Positions 14,979-23,406 are shown, numbered from the stretch's first letter. The stretch: 25,280 nt of DNA from Bacillota bacterium (GCA_030705695.1 JAUZPX010000009.1:1-25280); one strand, 5' to 3'. Notes: a model not told the origin generated them from the sequence alone. Numbers and translations are program-made.

Positions 14979-15698
14979 TTATTGTATTAACGCTAAATCT
15001 TGTGGTAGCAGTTTATGCACAAAGTCAACGGGGTCTTTCTGAAAAGTTATATTACAAACAACTAATGAATTATTCATTTTCTTGTAATAAATCGCTGCCC
15101 TTGTGCCGTCTGACAACCGGTGATAACTTGATGCATCTGTTTGCATGCCATTTGGATATTGACTATTAGGCATAATTAATCCACAATCTTGAATAAGCCC
15201 AGGATCGATTTTTTTTATGTCGTTCATTGTTGTTTTTCCGATCTTTATGGATTCAAAATTTGATTTTTTGGGAAGTTTCTCAACAACCCAACTAGCATCA
15301 AGATCTCCGTTTTTCCCGTATAAGAAAAAACCATAAGCGACTTTTCCGTCATAATTTTTTAATGGTTGTACTGAGTAATACAGACCATGATTGATTGATC
15401 TTAAATAATGCACGCCAATTTCCATATCCACATTACTAATCCTGATACAGCGGTTCATACTCATCACTTCTGGAATATATAAGAAGGTCTCTGGATTAAA
15501 TGGTTTTAAATGGTCTAATGATACAATTACTTTGGAATTATTATCTATTTTATTTAAATATGGAGCCATTGAATAATCATTTTTTATAGAATCAACCTTA
15601 CTTGCTTTATTTTGAAAATTAATGTTTGTTAAGACTATAAAAGTCAATACTCCCAGAAAAACAATAAGCGTCGAAAAGATTAAAATATTTTTTTTCAT
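14979..15698 (-). CDS. membrane-anchored companion protein of RHS module 6 (putative immunity)
   Basis: 239 residues. An N-terminal transmembrane anchor (about 5-25, no lipobox) precedes an extracytoplasmic domain of about 210 residues. The segment FESIKIGKTTMNDIKKIDPG resembles the GMTxxdVxxIDP-type motif of small SmpA/BLIP-like domains. No enzymatic motif is apparent. It is the last gene of the RHS array and follows the decayed tip of module 6 by about 280 bp, unlike the other companions, which sit 11-30 nt behind their tips. A separate promoter (15768-15796) may keep it expressed. SD GAGG is 8 nt before ATG 15698. The immunity role is inferred from position only. Confidence 0.65.
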   Translation of the reverse strand: MKKNILIFSTLIVFLGVLTFIVLTNINFQNKASKVDSIKNDYSMAPYLNKIDNNSKVIVSLDHLKPFNPETFLYIPEVMSMNRCIRISNVDMEIGVHYLRSINHGLYYSVQPLKNYDGKVAYGFFLYGKNGDLDASWVVEKLPKKSNFESIKIGKTTMNDIKKIDPGLIQDCGLIMPNSQYPNGMQTDASSYHRLSDGTRAAIYYKKMNNSLVVCNITFQKDPVDFVHKLLPQDLALIQ

Positions 15699-15976
15699 AT
15701 AATTAGCCTCAATTCTATTATTATATATTTTTTGTTAATAGTGAACCACCCTGTATTTTATACACCTAGTATACACATTTGATACGTCTACTGCAATATG
15801 ATGGTAAATCTGATCATAAGTATAGCTTCTAGACTAAAGGTTCACATAATAGGAATCCCATGATACTTAGGATTGGGTGTTGCCGCTTGTGAGCTGCATA
15901 ATAGGAGTATATCCATTTTTATCTCGTTCGGCCTTTAAGCGCTAGTGCCATTCGCTAGGTTTAGTGCCTATTGGTC
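15699..15976. other. gene-free stretch between decayed RHS tip 6 and its companion
   Basis: No reading frame or RNA gene is supportable. It holds the possible promoter at 15768-15796 and two copies of a short CATAATAGGA motif (near 15846 and 15894), about 50 bp apart. Likely remnant sequence from loss of the end of tip 6. Confidence 0.5.
15768..15796 (-). promoter_or_regulatory. possible promoter for the module 6 companion gene
   Basis: Minus strand: TTGCAG (15791-15796), 17-nt spacer, TATACT (15768-15773). The -35 is only a partial match (TTG conserved). The predicted start near 15761 gives a leader of about 60 nt. Confidence 0.4.
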
Positions 15977-16693
15977 TCATAAAATGTTAGTCCTAACCAT
16001 GATAGTGCCTCCACAATTAAATCCAGGATCTCTTGCAGCATTTATTTTTATCGCATATGCATAACAATTAGTACCATGCCAACCAGTGAATCCATTAGGT
16101 GCACTCCACACACTTCTGACCATCATTATCTATTTATTAACCGGCATATTATCACAATACGCGAACATATTTGTGTCTAAAAGTTTGTCACCAGATGTTT
16201 GCAGTACATCCAAATCATCCGCATTAACAAACCTGCAAGTCATCGGGTCATAGTAACGGGACTGTAAATAATACAAGCCTGAATCAGAATCATAAACATA
16301 CCCTCTGTAGCGAAGCGGGTTTAGGTTCATCATCTTCTGCGCCCATGATGTTGTTGCCGACTGCGACAACAGCTTGTCCCATTGGTCGTAGTTGTAGGTT
16401 ACGCAATAACCACCATAACGGTCTGTCATTCCTGTTATATCACCTTGAAGGTCAGTTATATAATAGAATGTATCAAACGTACTTCCGCTTATGTAGTTGA
16501 AGCCAACAGGGTTACCGTCGCCATCGTAGATAAACCACAAGGTTTCGCTGCCGATAGTCTGGCTTAAAAGTTTGCCGTCTTCATCATAGTTATAAGTCGT
16601 TTGTGTTCCGCTTACGGTTTTGCTGTAACGCAGTCCGTTCGGGTCATATGCATATGATATACTATTGCTGCCTTGATTTTTACTGGTATCAGT
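15977..16693 (-). pseudogene. RHS module 6: core fragment with decayed tip
   Basis: The open frame begins at codon ACT 16693, directly after the TAA (16694-16696) of the preceding lipoprotein gene, with no start or SD. It reads RHS core sequence (ISYAYDPNGLRYSKTV, DLQGDITGMTDRYGGYCVTY, NPLRYRGYVYDSDSGLYYLQ, SRYYDP, FAYC). It ends at TAG 16130 just where the tip should begin (NMPVNK, then stop). A one-base shift at this point restores the expected VDNDGQK. Past the stop the same frame continues to 15977 and contains a GWHGTNCYAYAIKINAARDP segment, probably the remains of a tip. At least two small indels or one nonsense codon separate core and tip. Almost certainly not expressed as a working tip. 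Confidence 0.8.
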
Positions 16694-17278
16694 TTAATTT
16701 TCTAATTGCTTTGTGAGACCCCAAAATGTCAAATCTTCTGTGCCATCATTATATAAAGAATATCCGATTGACCAATCTTCTCCAAAATTTAAAAAATCAT
16801 ATTTGAAAATCTTTTTATTTTCATCTTTGTCAATTCCATATCTTTCGGGAGAGTGCTTTCCTTCAGGATCAGATAAAAACTTTGCACAATAATCTTTGGT
16901 TATTTCTTTACCTGAAAGAACATTTACAATTTTAATAAACAATGTTAAGTCAAACGATTTTTTATTTTTGGTGTTTTTGTAAATAAACTCTGCATCTTCA
17001 CAACCTTTTCTATCTTTTGAAGCATTATTCGACAAATTTACAGTAATATTTTGAGTGTTGTTAATGGTAATTAAAAAGCTTTGATATAATCCATCCTCAA
17101 CTTTTTCTGTCGGTAATTCACTTATTTTTAAATGATACGCACTAACAATAGTTTTTAATTGATTTTTATAGTAAACAAAGTTTTTCTGGGATTGTTCCAA
17201 TGATATCGATTTTACATTGCATCCACCTAAATTAAAAATCAAGATAATTATTCCTAAAAATATAATTATTTTTTTCAT
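16694..17278 (-). CDS. lipoprotein companion of RHS module 5 (putative immunity)
   Basis: 194 residues from ATG 17278. The longest frame starts 81 nt further upstream, inside the end of tip 5, and lacks a signal sequence there; starting at MKKIIIFLGIIILIFNLGGC gives a clean lipoprotein signal with lipobox LGGC. No known domain was recognised in the mature part; it contains a Cys-containing segment KGCEDAEFIYKNTK and a C-terminal region rich in Asp and Gly. The start lies 11 nt after the stop of tip 5, which suggests coupling. SD is weak (GTGGTG). It is not visibly similar to the companion of module 2, although the two tips are homologous. Confidence 0.7.
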   Translation of the reverse strand: MKKIIIFLGIIILIFNLGGCNVKSISLEQSQKNFVYYKNQLKTIVSAYHLKISELPTEKVEDGLYQSFLITINNTQNITVNLSNNASKDRKGCEDAEFIYKNTKNKKSFDLTLFIKIVNVLSGKEITKDYCAKFLSDPEGKHSPERYGIDKDENKKIFKYDFLNFGEDWSIGYSLYNDGTEDLTFWGLTKQLEN

Positions 17279-17289
17279 TTCGCACCACA

Positions 17290-18124
17290 CTAATACGCTT
17301 TCGAAAAAGTTACGGACCAAAAATATGTATGTGCCATTCCAATTTTTTGCATAGCCCATCCTAAATCGTTCGCTAAATTCGACTTTGTAATTCCTTTTGT
17401 TAGGGTACGTATTTCATCAAAATTATAAGTGTCTGCAACCTTTACCGATAAGCTCCATTTGCCGTTTGATTGCTTTGTGCCAGTAATATAAAAATTAGCC
17501 TTTCCTACTGCATAATGTAAATCCCCCGACGTAAAATTCACTGATCCTTTTAAGTTATTTACAGAATTACCCTTAACTTTCTTCAACAATTCATTTACCG
17601 CGGTTTGTTTTTAAAATATATGAATTTTTAAATGCATTTTTCATTCTGTCAATGGTCTTTCTTGATAATGAATCGCCCCACATAGATTTATTAAATAATG
17701 CTTTAGCTATTGGATAATTTTCATGAGACAAATAAATATTTGCAACAACAGATAATTTTCCTTTTACTAAATAATATTCAGCCCATCCCAAAAAGCCCCA
17801 AAAATTAGTTATTGCAAGATGAATTGCTCCTGTTATTACCCAATCAGGAATTTCACCATTATTGTCAACCATATTTACAGGATTATTTTGACAGTAAGTG
17901 AAAATATTTGTATCAGTTAGTGCTGGTCGTGTATTACAAATATCGTCCGCATTAATAAATCTACAAGTTGTCGGGTCATAGTAACGAGACTGTAAATAGT
18001 ACAAGCCTGAATCAGAATCATAAACATACCCTCTGTAGCGAAGCGGGTTTAGGTTCATCATCTTCCTTGCCCAGTCGGATGTTCCAGACTGTGACAAAAG
18101 CTTACCCCATTGGTCATAGTTGTA
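17290..18124 (-). pseudogene. RHS module 5: core fragment plus tip, frameshifted
   Basis: Core sequence starts at TAC 18124, about 15 nt after the stop of the LRR lipoprotein gene, and lacks a proper start. It reads YNYDQWGKLLSQSGT, NPLRYRGYVYDSDSGLYYLQ and SRYYDPTTCRFINADD, then FTYCQNNPVNMVDNNG marks the core-tip border. The tip runs in frame to TGA 17591 and resumes one frame over to TAG 17290; adding one A to the A5 run at 17608-17612 would join the two into one protein. The C-terminal part (DLHYAVGKANFYITGTKQ, ADTYNFDEIRTLT, NDLGWAMQKIGMAHTYFWSV) is homologous to tip 2. The lesion or a sequencing error in the homopolymer cannot be told apart here. Confidence 0.8.
17771..18007 (-). repeat. 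near-identical block shared by RHS tips 5 and 2 (copy A)
   Basis: Aligns without gaps to 22729-22965 (offset 4958) with 4 differences in 237 positions by eye. It spans the last part of the core and the first part of the tip; upstream core and downstream tip sequence are visibly more divergent. Confidence 0.85.
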
Positions 18125-18137
18125 GGAGTTTATTTAA

Positions 18138-19427
18138 CTATTGTAATACATATGAAAACCCATATTCTTTTGCATACTTTTCAGCATATGAACCCGCGTG
18201 ACAATAGATGGAAAATTTAGTGTTTGTATACTTTGCATTACTAAATAAATATGGCGGTATTTTTTTTACAGAATCTGGAATTACAATACTTCTCATTGGT
18301 ATAACCTTAAATGCACATATCTCTATAACATTGTTTGGAACAGTATAGTCTGTTTCTGTAAAAAAAGCGTAAATCAATCTTGTCTTATCATGATTGTAAA
18401 GTGTATTATCAATCATAAGATATGTTTTATTTTCGCTATCAACATTTATAATTGAAGCAGAACTAATTGTTTTTTGTGATAAATCGCAAACACTTTTAGG
18501 TACATTTGTTGTTCTTATCAAAATATTAGAATCATGACACCATGAAACATGCGTAATTCCCTGGGGAATATCAAATGTATCCCCAGTTCCTTTCCATGCA
18601 ATTAAAAAGTTTTTATTTATAGTAACAAATTCTTCATTTTGTCTATCAATCCATGCCGTATGATGCAAAGCATTGTCACCTATATAGCTAAGTTTATTTG
18701 GAAATGAAATATTATTTAGATTAGTGTCAGATTCAAAAGCATTATCACCAATTCTTGTAACATTTTCTGGGATATTAATTGTTTTTATGCTCAAATTGTA
18801 AGAAAATGAACAGTCTCCGATATCTTTAACCGTTGACGGGATTTTATAATTATCTACCGATTTATTTACAGGACAACGAACAATTTGTGTTCTGTCTTTA
18901 CTATATAAAATCCCGTCCATAACTGTAAATTTTGGATTGTCTGCTGCTACTTCGATTTTCGTTAGTTTCTTCGTTCCAAGTAATGCATTGCTTCCGATGC
19001 TTACCACTGATTTTGGTATGTAAATTGAAGAGAGTGAGTTGCAATCGGCAAATGCAAAATCTCCAACAGTTTGTAGCCCATTCCCAAAATCAATTTCAGT
19101 TAAATTTTTGCAACTTAAAAAGGCGTCATTATAAATTCCAATAATACTGTCTGGAAACGTAATCTTTTTAAGATTTGCATCATTATAAAAGGCACCGGGA
19201 GCTATCCTTGTCACTGGCTTACCATTGTATTCACTCGGTATAGTTAGTACATCATTATGGTTTTTAACGTCAGTAATTTCAACATGATTACTAAATGTTT
19301 TATATTCAAATGCGCTTGCATTTGCGGCATTATCTGTGCTGTTTATTAAAGGATTATTTGAACAGCCAAACATAAACGGCACAATAATAGTAAATAAAAT
19401 GATACAAATTATTAAATTACGTTTCAT
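18138..19427 (-). CDS. BspA-type leucine-rich-repeat (LRR_5) lipoprotein, companion of RHS module 4
   Basis: 429 residues. The signal peptide ends in lipobox MFGC (Cys 22). Residues about 45-290 contain LRR_5 repeats of the BspA/Treponema type, e.g. VTRIAPGAFYNDANLKKITF, YNDAFLSCKNLTEIDFG, VGDFAFADCNSLSSIYIP, VTRIGDNAFESDTNLNNISF; more degenerate repeats follow to about 405. LRR_5 proteins are usually surface adhesins or ligand-binding proteins. AGGAG with 8-nt spacing precedes ATG 19427, 18 nt after the stop of tip 4, in the same slot as the other companion genes. Role as an immunity partner is inferred from position; an adhesin captured between modules is the alternative. Confidence 0.85.
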   Translation of the reverse strand: MKRNLIICIILFTIIVPFMFGCSNNPLINSTDNAANASAFEYKTFSNHVEITDVKNHNDVLTIPSEYNGKPVTRIAPGAFYNDANLKKITFPDSIIGIYNDAFLSCKNLTEIDFGNGLQTVGDFAFADCNSLSSIYIPKSVVSIGSNALLGTKKLTKIEVAADNPKFTVMDGILYSKDRTQIVRCPVNKSVDNYKIPSTVKDIGDCSFSYNLSIKTINIPENVTRIGDNAFESDTNLNNISFPNKLSYIGDNALHHTAWIDRQNEEFVTINKNFLIAWKGTGDTFDIPQGITHVSWCHDSNILIRTTNVPKSVCDLSQKTISSASIINVDSENKTYLMIDNTLYNHDKTRLIYAFFTETDYTVPNNVIEICAFKVIPMRSIVIPDSVKKIPPYLFSNAKYTNTKFSIYCHAGSYAEKYAKEYGFSYVLQ

Positions 19428-19445
19428 TAATTTTTCTCCTATTAA

Positions 19446-20225
19446 TTAAAAACTAAAAGACCAATATGCGGTATAAGTATTATCATTAAAAATGTAATTA
19501 CCATTATTATTAACATAAAACACACGAACTGCAAAAACAATCGTTACTACATTCCAATACATCCCCATGTCTTCAAATCTGTTTACATTACCGGACAAGG
19601 TAGCAAGATTAATTTGATCACTAATGTATGTTTCTCTCGGCGAATTTCGTGGCAAAGCTTTATTAAGAATGTATATTCCGTCAGAAACAAGTTCAACTGC
19701 TTTATTTACCCATTCAATTGTAGTTGTAGAACCCACAAGTCCGCCAGACCAAATATCAAGATAGTTAATAACTTCTAAAAGCGAATGATAAGGTTTACTT
19801 TGAGCATAATATTGCCAAATAGTTATATCTTTATAAATTAAATAATAATCAGAATACTCAGTAATACTTCCATCTAATGTTCCTGTAGCAAATCTTGCTA
19901 CTATGAAATCTGGATGATCACTAGATCTAAAATAACCCATAAATTGACACATATTTGCCCCAGGCTTACAACAAAGTCCTGAATTTCTAATTGCACCAAT
20001 TGTCCAATCTGAACATCCATGCCAAGGGTTTGTAATGTAGTCTTTTCCATCCTTATCAATTCTATTTAATGGATTATTACCGCAATAGAAAAATAGGTTA
20101 GTGCTTTTTATTTGACCATCCGCATTCAAAAACCTACACGTCATCGGGTCATAGTAACGGGACTGTAAATAGTACAAACCGCTTTCGATATCCTAGACAT
20201 ACCCACATAGGATTAGTCAACACTA
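19446..20225 (-). pseudogene. RHS module 4: very short core fragment plus tip
   Basis: Only a short core remnant is left: from about 20225 a damaged copy of the RYRGYVYD region, then SGLYYLQSRYYDPMTCRFLNADGQ. TAG (20193-20195) replaces a conserved Tyr codon (GYV-stop-DIESG), and the only possible start downstream is TTG 20177 with no SD. FFYCGNNPLNRIDKDG marks the core-tip border. The tip (about 195 residues) has a Cys-rich start (NPWHGCSDWTIGAIRNSGLC), Trp/Tyr-rich middle and ends in TYTAYWSFSF. No known toxin family was recognised. The tip itself is intact to TAA 19446, so it could be re-expressed by recombination into a full-length gene. Confidence 0.75.
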
Positions 20226-20242
20226 TGCAAAATTTAAAACTA

Positions 20243-20932
20243 CTAACTTTTTTTTATTTCATAAATAAGCCAATTAGGTATAATTACAGCATTATTGGTA
20301 TCTTTTAATAATCTTTTATTTTTATCTGATTCTGAAAAATTCAAGGCAAACCTTCCATTAGAAATTGATTTAATATTAATTGAACTATCGTATGCAGGAT
20401 AATTTTTATAATTAGTTATTACCGACCCTTCTCCAGGACTTCCATCAGTTTTTATAATCACTAAGCCACTATCTGAATTTATAATTTTTGATAAAAAACG
20501 AATATAATCTGTTTTCGCCTGAGAAGACAAATAATATGGTTTTGCATCATTAGGCAAATTCACGCTAATACTGCTAATACGATCACCATCAGTAATACGT
20601 GGTAATATATCAGCTTTTTTATGAAAAACAACTCCTTCATTCCAAATGTTTTGACCAACAAGAATAAATATATTACTTGAATCACCTTCATATGTATTTA
20701 CATTGATATTTTCTCCATTTTCTTCTTTATTTAAATTATTATAATACGTAATATGACCTTGTTGTGTTATTGCGGATAAATTTCCTGTTTGAATAAGTGT
20801 TCCTTGATATTTCTCATATTTTGTACCATTAAAGTTTACAACAGATTCAGAATTTTTATTTGTGATTGTACATGAACAAAATAGTATTAATATACCCATG
20901 AAAAAAGCGACAACAAATTTATATGCCTTCAT
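20243..20932 (-). CDS. lipoprotein companion of RHS module 3 (putative immunity)
   Basis: 229 residues with a lipoprotein signal (LFCSC, Cys about 21). The mature part is beta-rich with TKYEKYQGTLIQTGNLSA near the start and SSQAKTDYIRFLSKII in the middle; no known domain was recognised. AGAGG with 9-nt spacing precedes ATG 20932, 27 nt behind the stop of tip 3. Position fits an immunity protein exposed on the outer face of the membrane. Confidence 0.7.
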   Translation of the reverse strand: MKAYKFVVAFFMGILILFCSCTITNKNSESVVNFNGTKYEKYQGTLIQTGNLSAITQQGHITYYNNLNKEENGENINVNTYEGDSSNIFILVGQNIWNEGVVFHKKADILPRITDGDRISSISVNLPNDAKPYYLSSQAKTDYIRFLSKIINSDSGLVIIKTDGSPGEGSVITNYKNYPAYDSSINIKSISNGRFALNFSESDKNKRLLKDTNNAVIIPNWLIYEIKKS

Positions 20933-20959
20933 TCTGCTTTACCTCTTTGAAATTGAATT

Positions 20960-21676
20960 CTATAAACGATAGTAAAAATTTGAAGCATTCCATACAACCA
21001 AAAACTGCCATTCACGTGGATCATTAGCTGCAATATCAATTACCTTTCCGCTCATATTCCAATTGTATCCTCTGTGAAACCATGAAACTGTTATAGACGT
21101 AAAATAGTAAAGTGCAGCATGTGTAAAAAATTCTGCTGCTAATTGTGTTACGCTTAACCCAACAAAGCTAAATCCTCTAAACCATGACCAATGCCATCCT
21201 GATAATCGAATAATATCCCACGCATATGCAATGCAAAAAATCTTCGAAAGAAATCTTTTGCAAGTTTTAACATGAAACCCAATAATTTGTCCTTTTGAAT
21301 TCCGTACCCAACCAAATCCAGATAATTTTTGAGCCCAATATCCATCTGAATCAACTTTATTTATCGCATTATTCCCACAATAAGCAAACAAATTTGTGTC
21401 TAAAAGCTCACTTGAGCTTTGCAATACATCCGAATCGTCCGCATTAATAAATCTACAAGTTGTCGGGTCATAGTAACGAGACTGCAAATAGTACAAGCCT
21501 GAATCTGAATCATAAACATACTCTCTGTAGCGAAGCGGGTTTAAGTTCATCATCTTCTGTGCCCATGATGTTGTACCTGACTGTGATAAAAGCTTTCCCC
21601 ATTGGTCGTAGTTGTAGGTTACGCAATAACCACCATAACGGTCTGTCATTCCCGTGATATCTCCCTGAAGATCAGT
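20960..21676 (-). CDS. RHS module 3: core fragment plus Trp-rich tip
   Basis: RHS frame is open from codon ACT 21676, right behind an in-frame TAA; the first ATG is at 21649 without a clear SD. Core: DLQGDITGMTDRYGGYCVTY, NYDQWGKLLSQSGTTSW, SGLYYLQSRYYDPTTCRF, then LFAYCGNNAINKVDSDG at the core-tip border. The tip (about 135 residues) is aromatic and hydrophobic: GWHWSWFRGFSFVGLSVTQL, FFTHAALYYF, VSWFHRGYNW, ending NASNFYYRL. It might span or insert into membranes; no known toxin family was recognised. The reading frame has no lesion, but lack of a start suggests a silent reserve tip. Lipoprotein gene follows by 27 nt. Confidence 0.75.
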   Translation of the reverse strand, partial: TDLQGDITGMTDRYGGYCVTYNYDQWGKLLSQSGTTSWAQKMMNLNPLRYREYVYDSDSGLYYLQSRYYDPTTCRFINADDSDVLQSSSELLDTNLFAYCGNNAINKVDSDGYWAQKLSGFGWVRNSKGQIIGFHVKTCKRFLSKIFCIAYAWDIIRLSGWHWSWFRGFSFVGLSVTQLAAEFFTHAALYYFTSITVSWFHRGYNWNMSGKVIDIAANDPREWQFLVVWNASNFYYRL

Positions 21677-21738
21677 TTATTTTAATGCTTTTTCAATTGT
21701 CATTGCCTTGCTAAGGTTTCAGGGGTGTTAATATTATG

Positions 21739-22233
21739 TTATGTATCTAATTGATAAACATATAGAGTATTCGTATCAGTATCAAAAATTGCTAAGTCAA
21801 AATTATAAGAATATCTTTCTAATAATTCAGTCGATTTTTCAGTATTTCTATCAACAAAAGTCCAGTAACCATTTTTAACTTTTGGCATCCCCACTTCTTT
21901 CGCTAAAAAATCTGCATATTCAATCCCATTTATTGTACCACCATATAACAGTGCATCAATATCTTTTTTTAATGGTAGCGGCTGCCATTTATTAGCTTTT
22001 ATTTTTTCTAAAAAAGGCTTAATTTCAACTGCGGAAAATGTTATTTTAGCAAAATATGTTCCATCGCCTAAAAATCCACTATGGGTATTTTTAGCTACAA
22101 TCGTAGCACCTTGGGGTAACGAGAGCTTAATTATTTTGCTAACATAATCTCTGTCAGACATTTTCCCACATCCTTCAAAAAGAAAACAAACAGATAAAAT
22201 AGTAATAAAAAATATTGAAATCACTTTTTTCAT
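21739..22233 (-). CDS. lipoprotein companion of RHS module 2 (putative immunity)
   Basis: 164 residues from ATG 22233; a TTG two codons earlier is a less likely start because GAGGT sits 9 nt before the ATG. Signal peptide ends in lipobox FEGC. The mature protein has HSGFLGDGTYFAKITFS, WQPLPLKKDIDALLYGG, NGYWTFVDR and a C-terminal NFDLAIFDTDTNTLYVYQLD, a pattern I recognise from a widespread family of small Bacillota lipoproteins of unknown function. The SD overlaps the TGA stop of tip 2, so the two genes are translationally coupled. Immunity role inferred. Confidence 0.75.
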   Translation of the reverse strand: MKKVISIFFITILSVCFLFEGCGKMSDRDYVSKIIKLSLPQGATIVAKNTHSGFLGDGTYFAKITFSAVEIKPFLEKIKANKWQPLPLKKDIDALLYGGTINGIEYADFLAKEVGMPKVKNGYWTFVDRNTEKSTELLERYSYNFDLAIFDTDTNTLYVYQLDT

Positions 22234-22245
22234 AAACAAATTACC

Positions 22246-23406
22246 TCAATAAGTATAAGCAAATGATACAGACCATTTATATACCGTCATCATCCCAATT
22301 TTTTGCATAGCCCAACCTAAATCGTTTGCAGCATTACCAAAAGATATCTTTGAAAATAATCTTAAGTTATCAAAATCATATTTATCAGATATTGTAACTG
22401 TCAATTGCCATCTACCATTAACCTTGTTTCCTTTTATTTTTATGTTGGCATGTTGAATGCCATAATATAAATCTGGGCTACATCCTTTTAAAAATTCTAT
22501 TGTGGATGATCTATTTACTGAATTTGATTTAACACCCTTCAACATCCCAGCAATTTTATTAGTAAATTCTTTAGCTTTTTTTACTGATTTTATAATTAAA
22601 TTTTTTGTAGATTGTGAAATGGAACTTCCGTACCCCCACATTCCGTGGTTGAATAATGCCTTTGCAACAGCATATTTCTTATGCGCAAGGAATACATTTC
22701 CTGCTACTGAAATAAAACCTTTAATGGCATAATATTCAGCCCATCCCCAAAAGCCCCAAAAATTAGTTATTGCAAGATGAATTGCTCCTGTTATTACCCA
22801 ATCAGGAATTTCACCATTATTGTCAACCATATTTACAGGATTATTTTGACAGTAAGTGAAAATATTTGTATCAGTTAGTCCTGGTCGTGTATTACAAATA
22901 TCATCCGCATTAATAAATCTACAAGTTGTCGGGTCATAATAACGAGACTGTAAATAGTACAAGCCAGATTCAGAATCATAAACATATCCACGATAGCGCA
23001 GGGGGTTTAGGTTCATCATCTTCTGCGCCCATGATGTTGTACCTGACTGTGATAAAAGCTTTCCCCATTGGTCGTAGTTGTAAGTTACGCAATAACCACC
23101 ATAACGGTCTGTCATTCCAGTGATATCGCCCTGAAGATCCGTTATATAATAGAATGTATCAAACGTGCTTCCGCTTATGTAGTTGAAGCCAACAGGGTTA
23201 CCATCACCATCGTAGATAAACCATAAGGTTTCATTTCCGATAGTTTGGCTTAAAAGTTTGCCGTTTTCATCATAGTTATATATCGTTTGTGTTCCGTTTA
23301 CGGTCTTGCTGTAACGCAGTCCGTTCGGGTCATATGCATATGATATACTATTGCTACCTTGATGTAAAGTACTAAGTTGACGTCCGTTTTTCCATGTCAT
23401 TGTCAT
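22246..23406 (-). CDS. RHS module 2: longest core fragment plus tip
   Basis: 386 codons from ATG 23406; the frame is open 37 codons further, to 23517, across the inverted repeat at 23467-23514, and already reads core-like SLSYDTIGNPTTYRDG there. Core continues through ISYAYDPNGLRYSKTVNG, TLWFIYDGDGNPVGFNYISG, ITDLQGDITGMTDRYGGY, SGLYYLQSRYYDPTTCRF and FTYCQNNPVNMVDNNG. The tip (about 200 residues) has a membrane-like start (WVITGAIHLAITNFWGFWGW) and a C-terminal domain with DLYYGIQHANIKIKGNK, ISDKYDFDNLR and NDLGWAMQKIGMMTVYKWSV, homologous to tip 5. No start with a good SD was found, so it may be silent. Frame is intact. Confidence 0.8.
   Translation of the reverse strand: MTMTWKNGRQLSTLHQGSNSISYAYDPNGLRYSKTVNGTQTIYNYDENGKLLSQTIGNETLWFIYDGDGNPVGFNYISGSTFDTFYYITDLQGDITGMTDRYGGYCVTYNYDQWGKLLSQSGTTSWAQKMMNLNPLRYRGYVYDSESGLYYLQSRYYDPTTCRFINADDICNTRPGLTDTNIFTYCQNNPVNMVDNNGEIPDWVITGAIHLAITNFWGFWGWAEYYAIKGFISVAGNVFLAHKKYAVAKALFNHGMWGYGSSISQSTKNLIIKSVKKAKEFTNKIAGMLKGVKSNSVNRSSTIEFLKGCSPDLYYGIQHANIKIKGNKVNGRWQLTVTISDKYDFDNLRLFSKISFGNAANDLGWAMQKIGMMTVYKWSVSFAYTY
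22729..22965 (-). repeat. near-identical block shared by RHS tips 2 and 5 (copy B)
   Basis: Partner of 17771-18007 with 4 differences in 237 positions by eye. Identity drops on both sides, including the adjoining core part (22966-23023), where about eight or more changes occur in 40 bp. Confidence 0.85.

Noticed and set aside
17590..17612. Programmed frameshifting in tip 5.
   Set aside because: Only a plain A5 run is present, without a proper X-XXY-YYZ slippery heptamer or clear stimulatory structure; mutation or sequence error is simpler.
21677..21738. Short frames behind the module 2 companion (an 8-codon ATG frame overlapping TGA) considered as remnants of a lost gene.
   Set aside because: Too short to tell from chance; no recognisable protein match by eye.
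22330..22420. ISDKYDFDNLR in tip 2 looks like the catalytic D-x-Y-D motif of colicin M-type lipid II phosphatases.
   Set aside because: The spacing to the following Arg does not fit, no His precedes it, and the homologous tip 5 has Asn in place of the second Asp. Too weak for a functional call.
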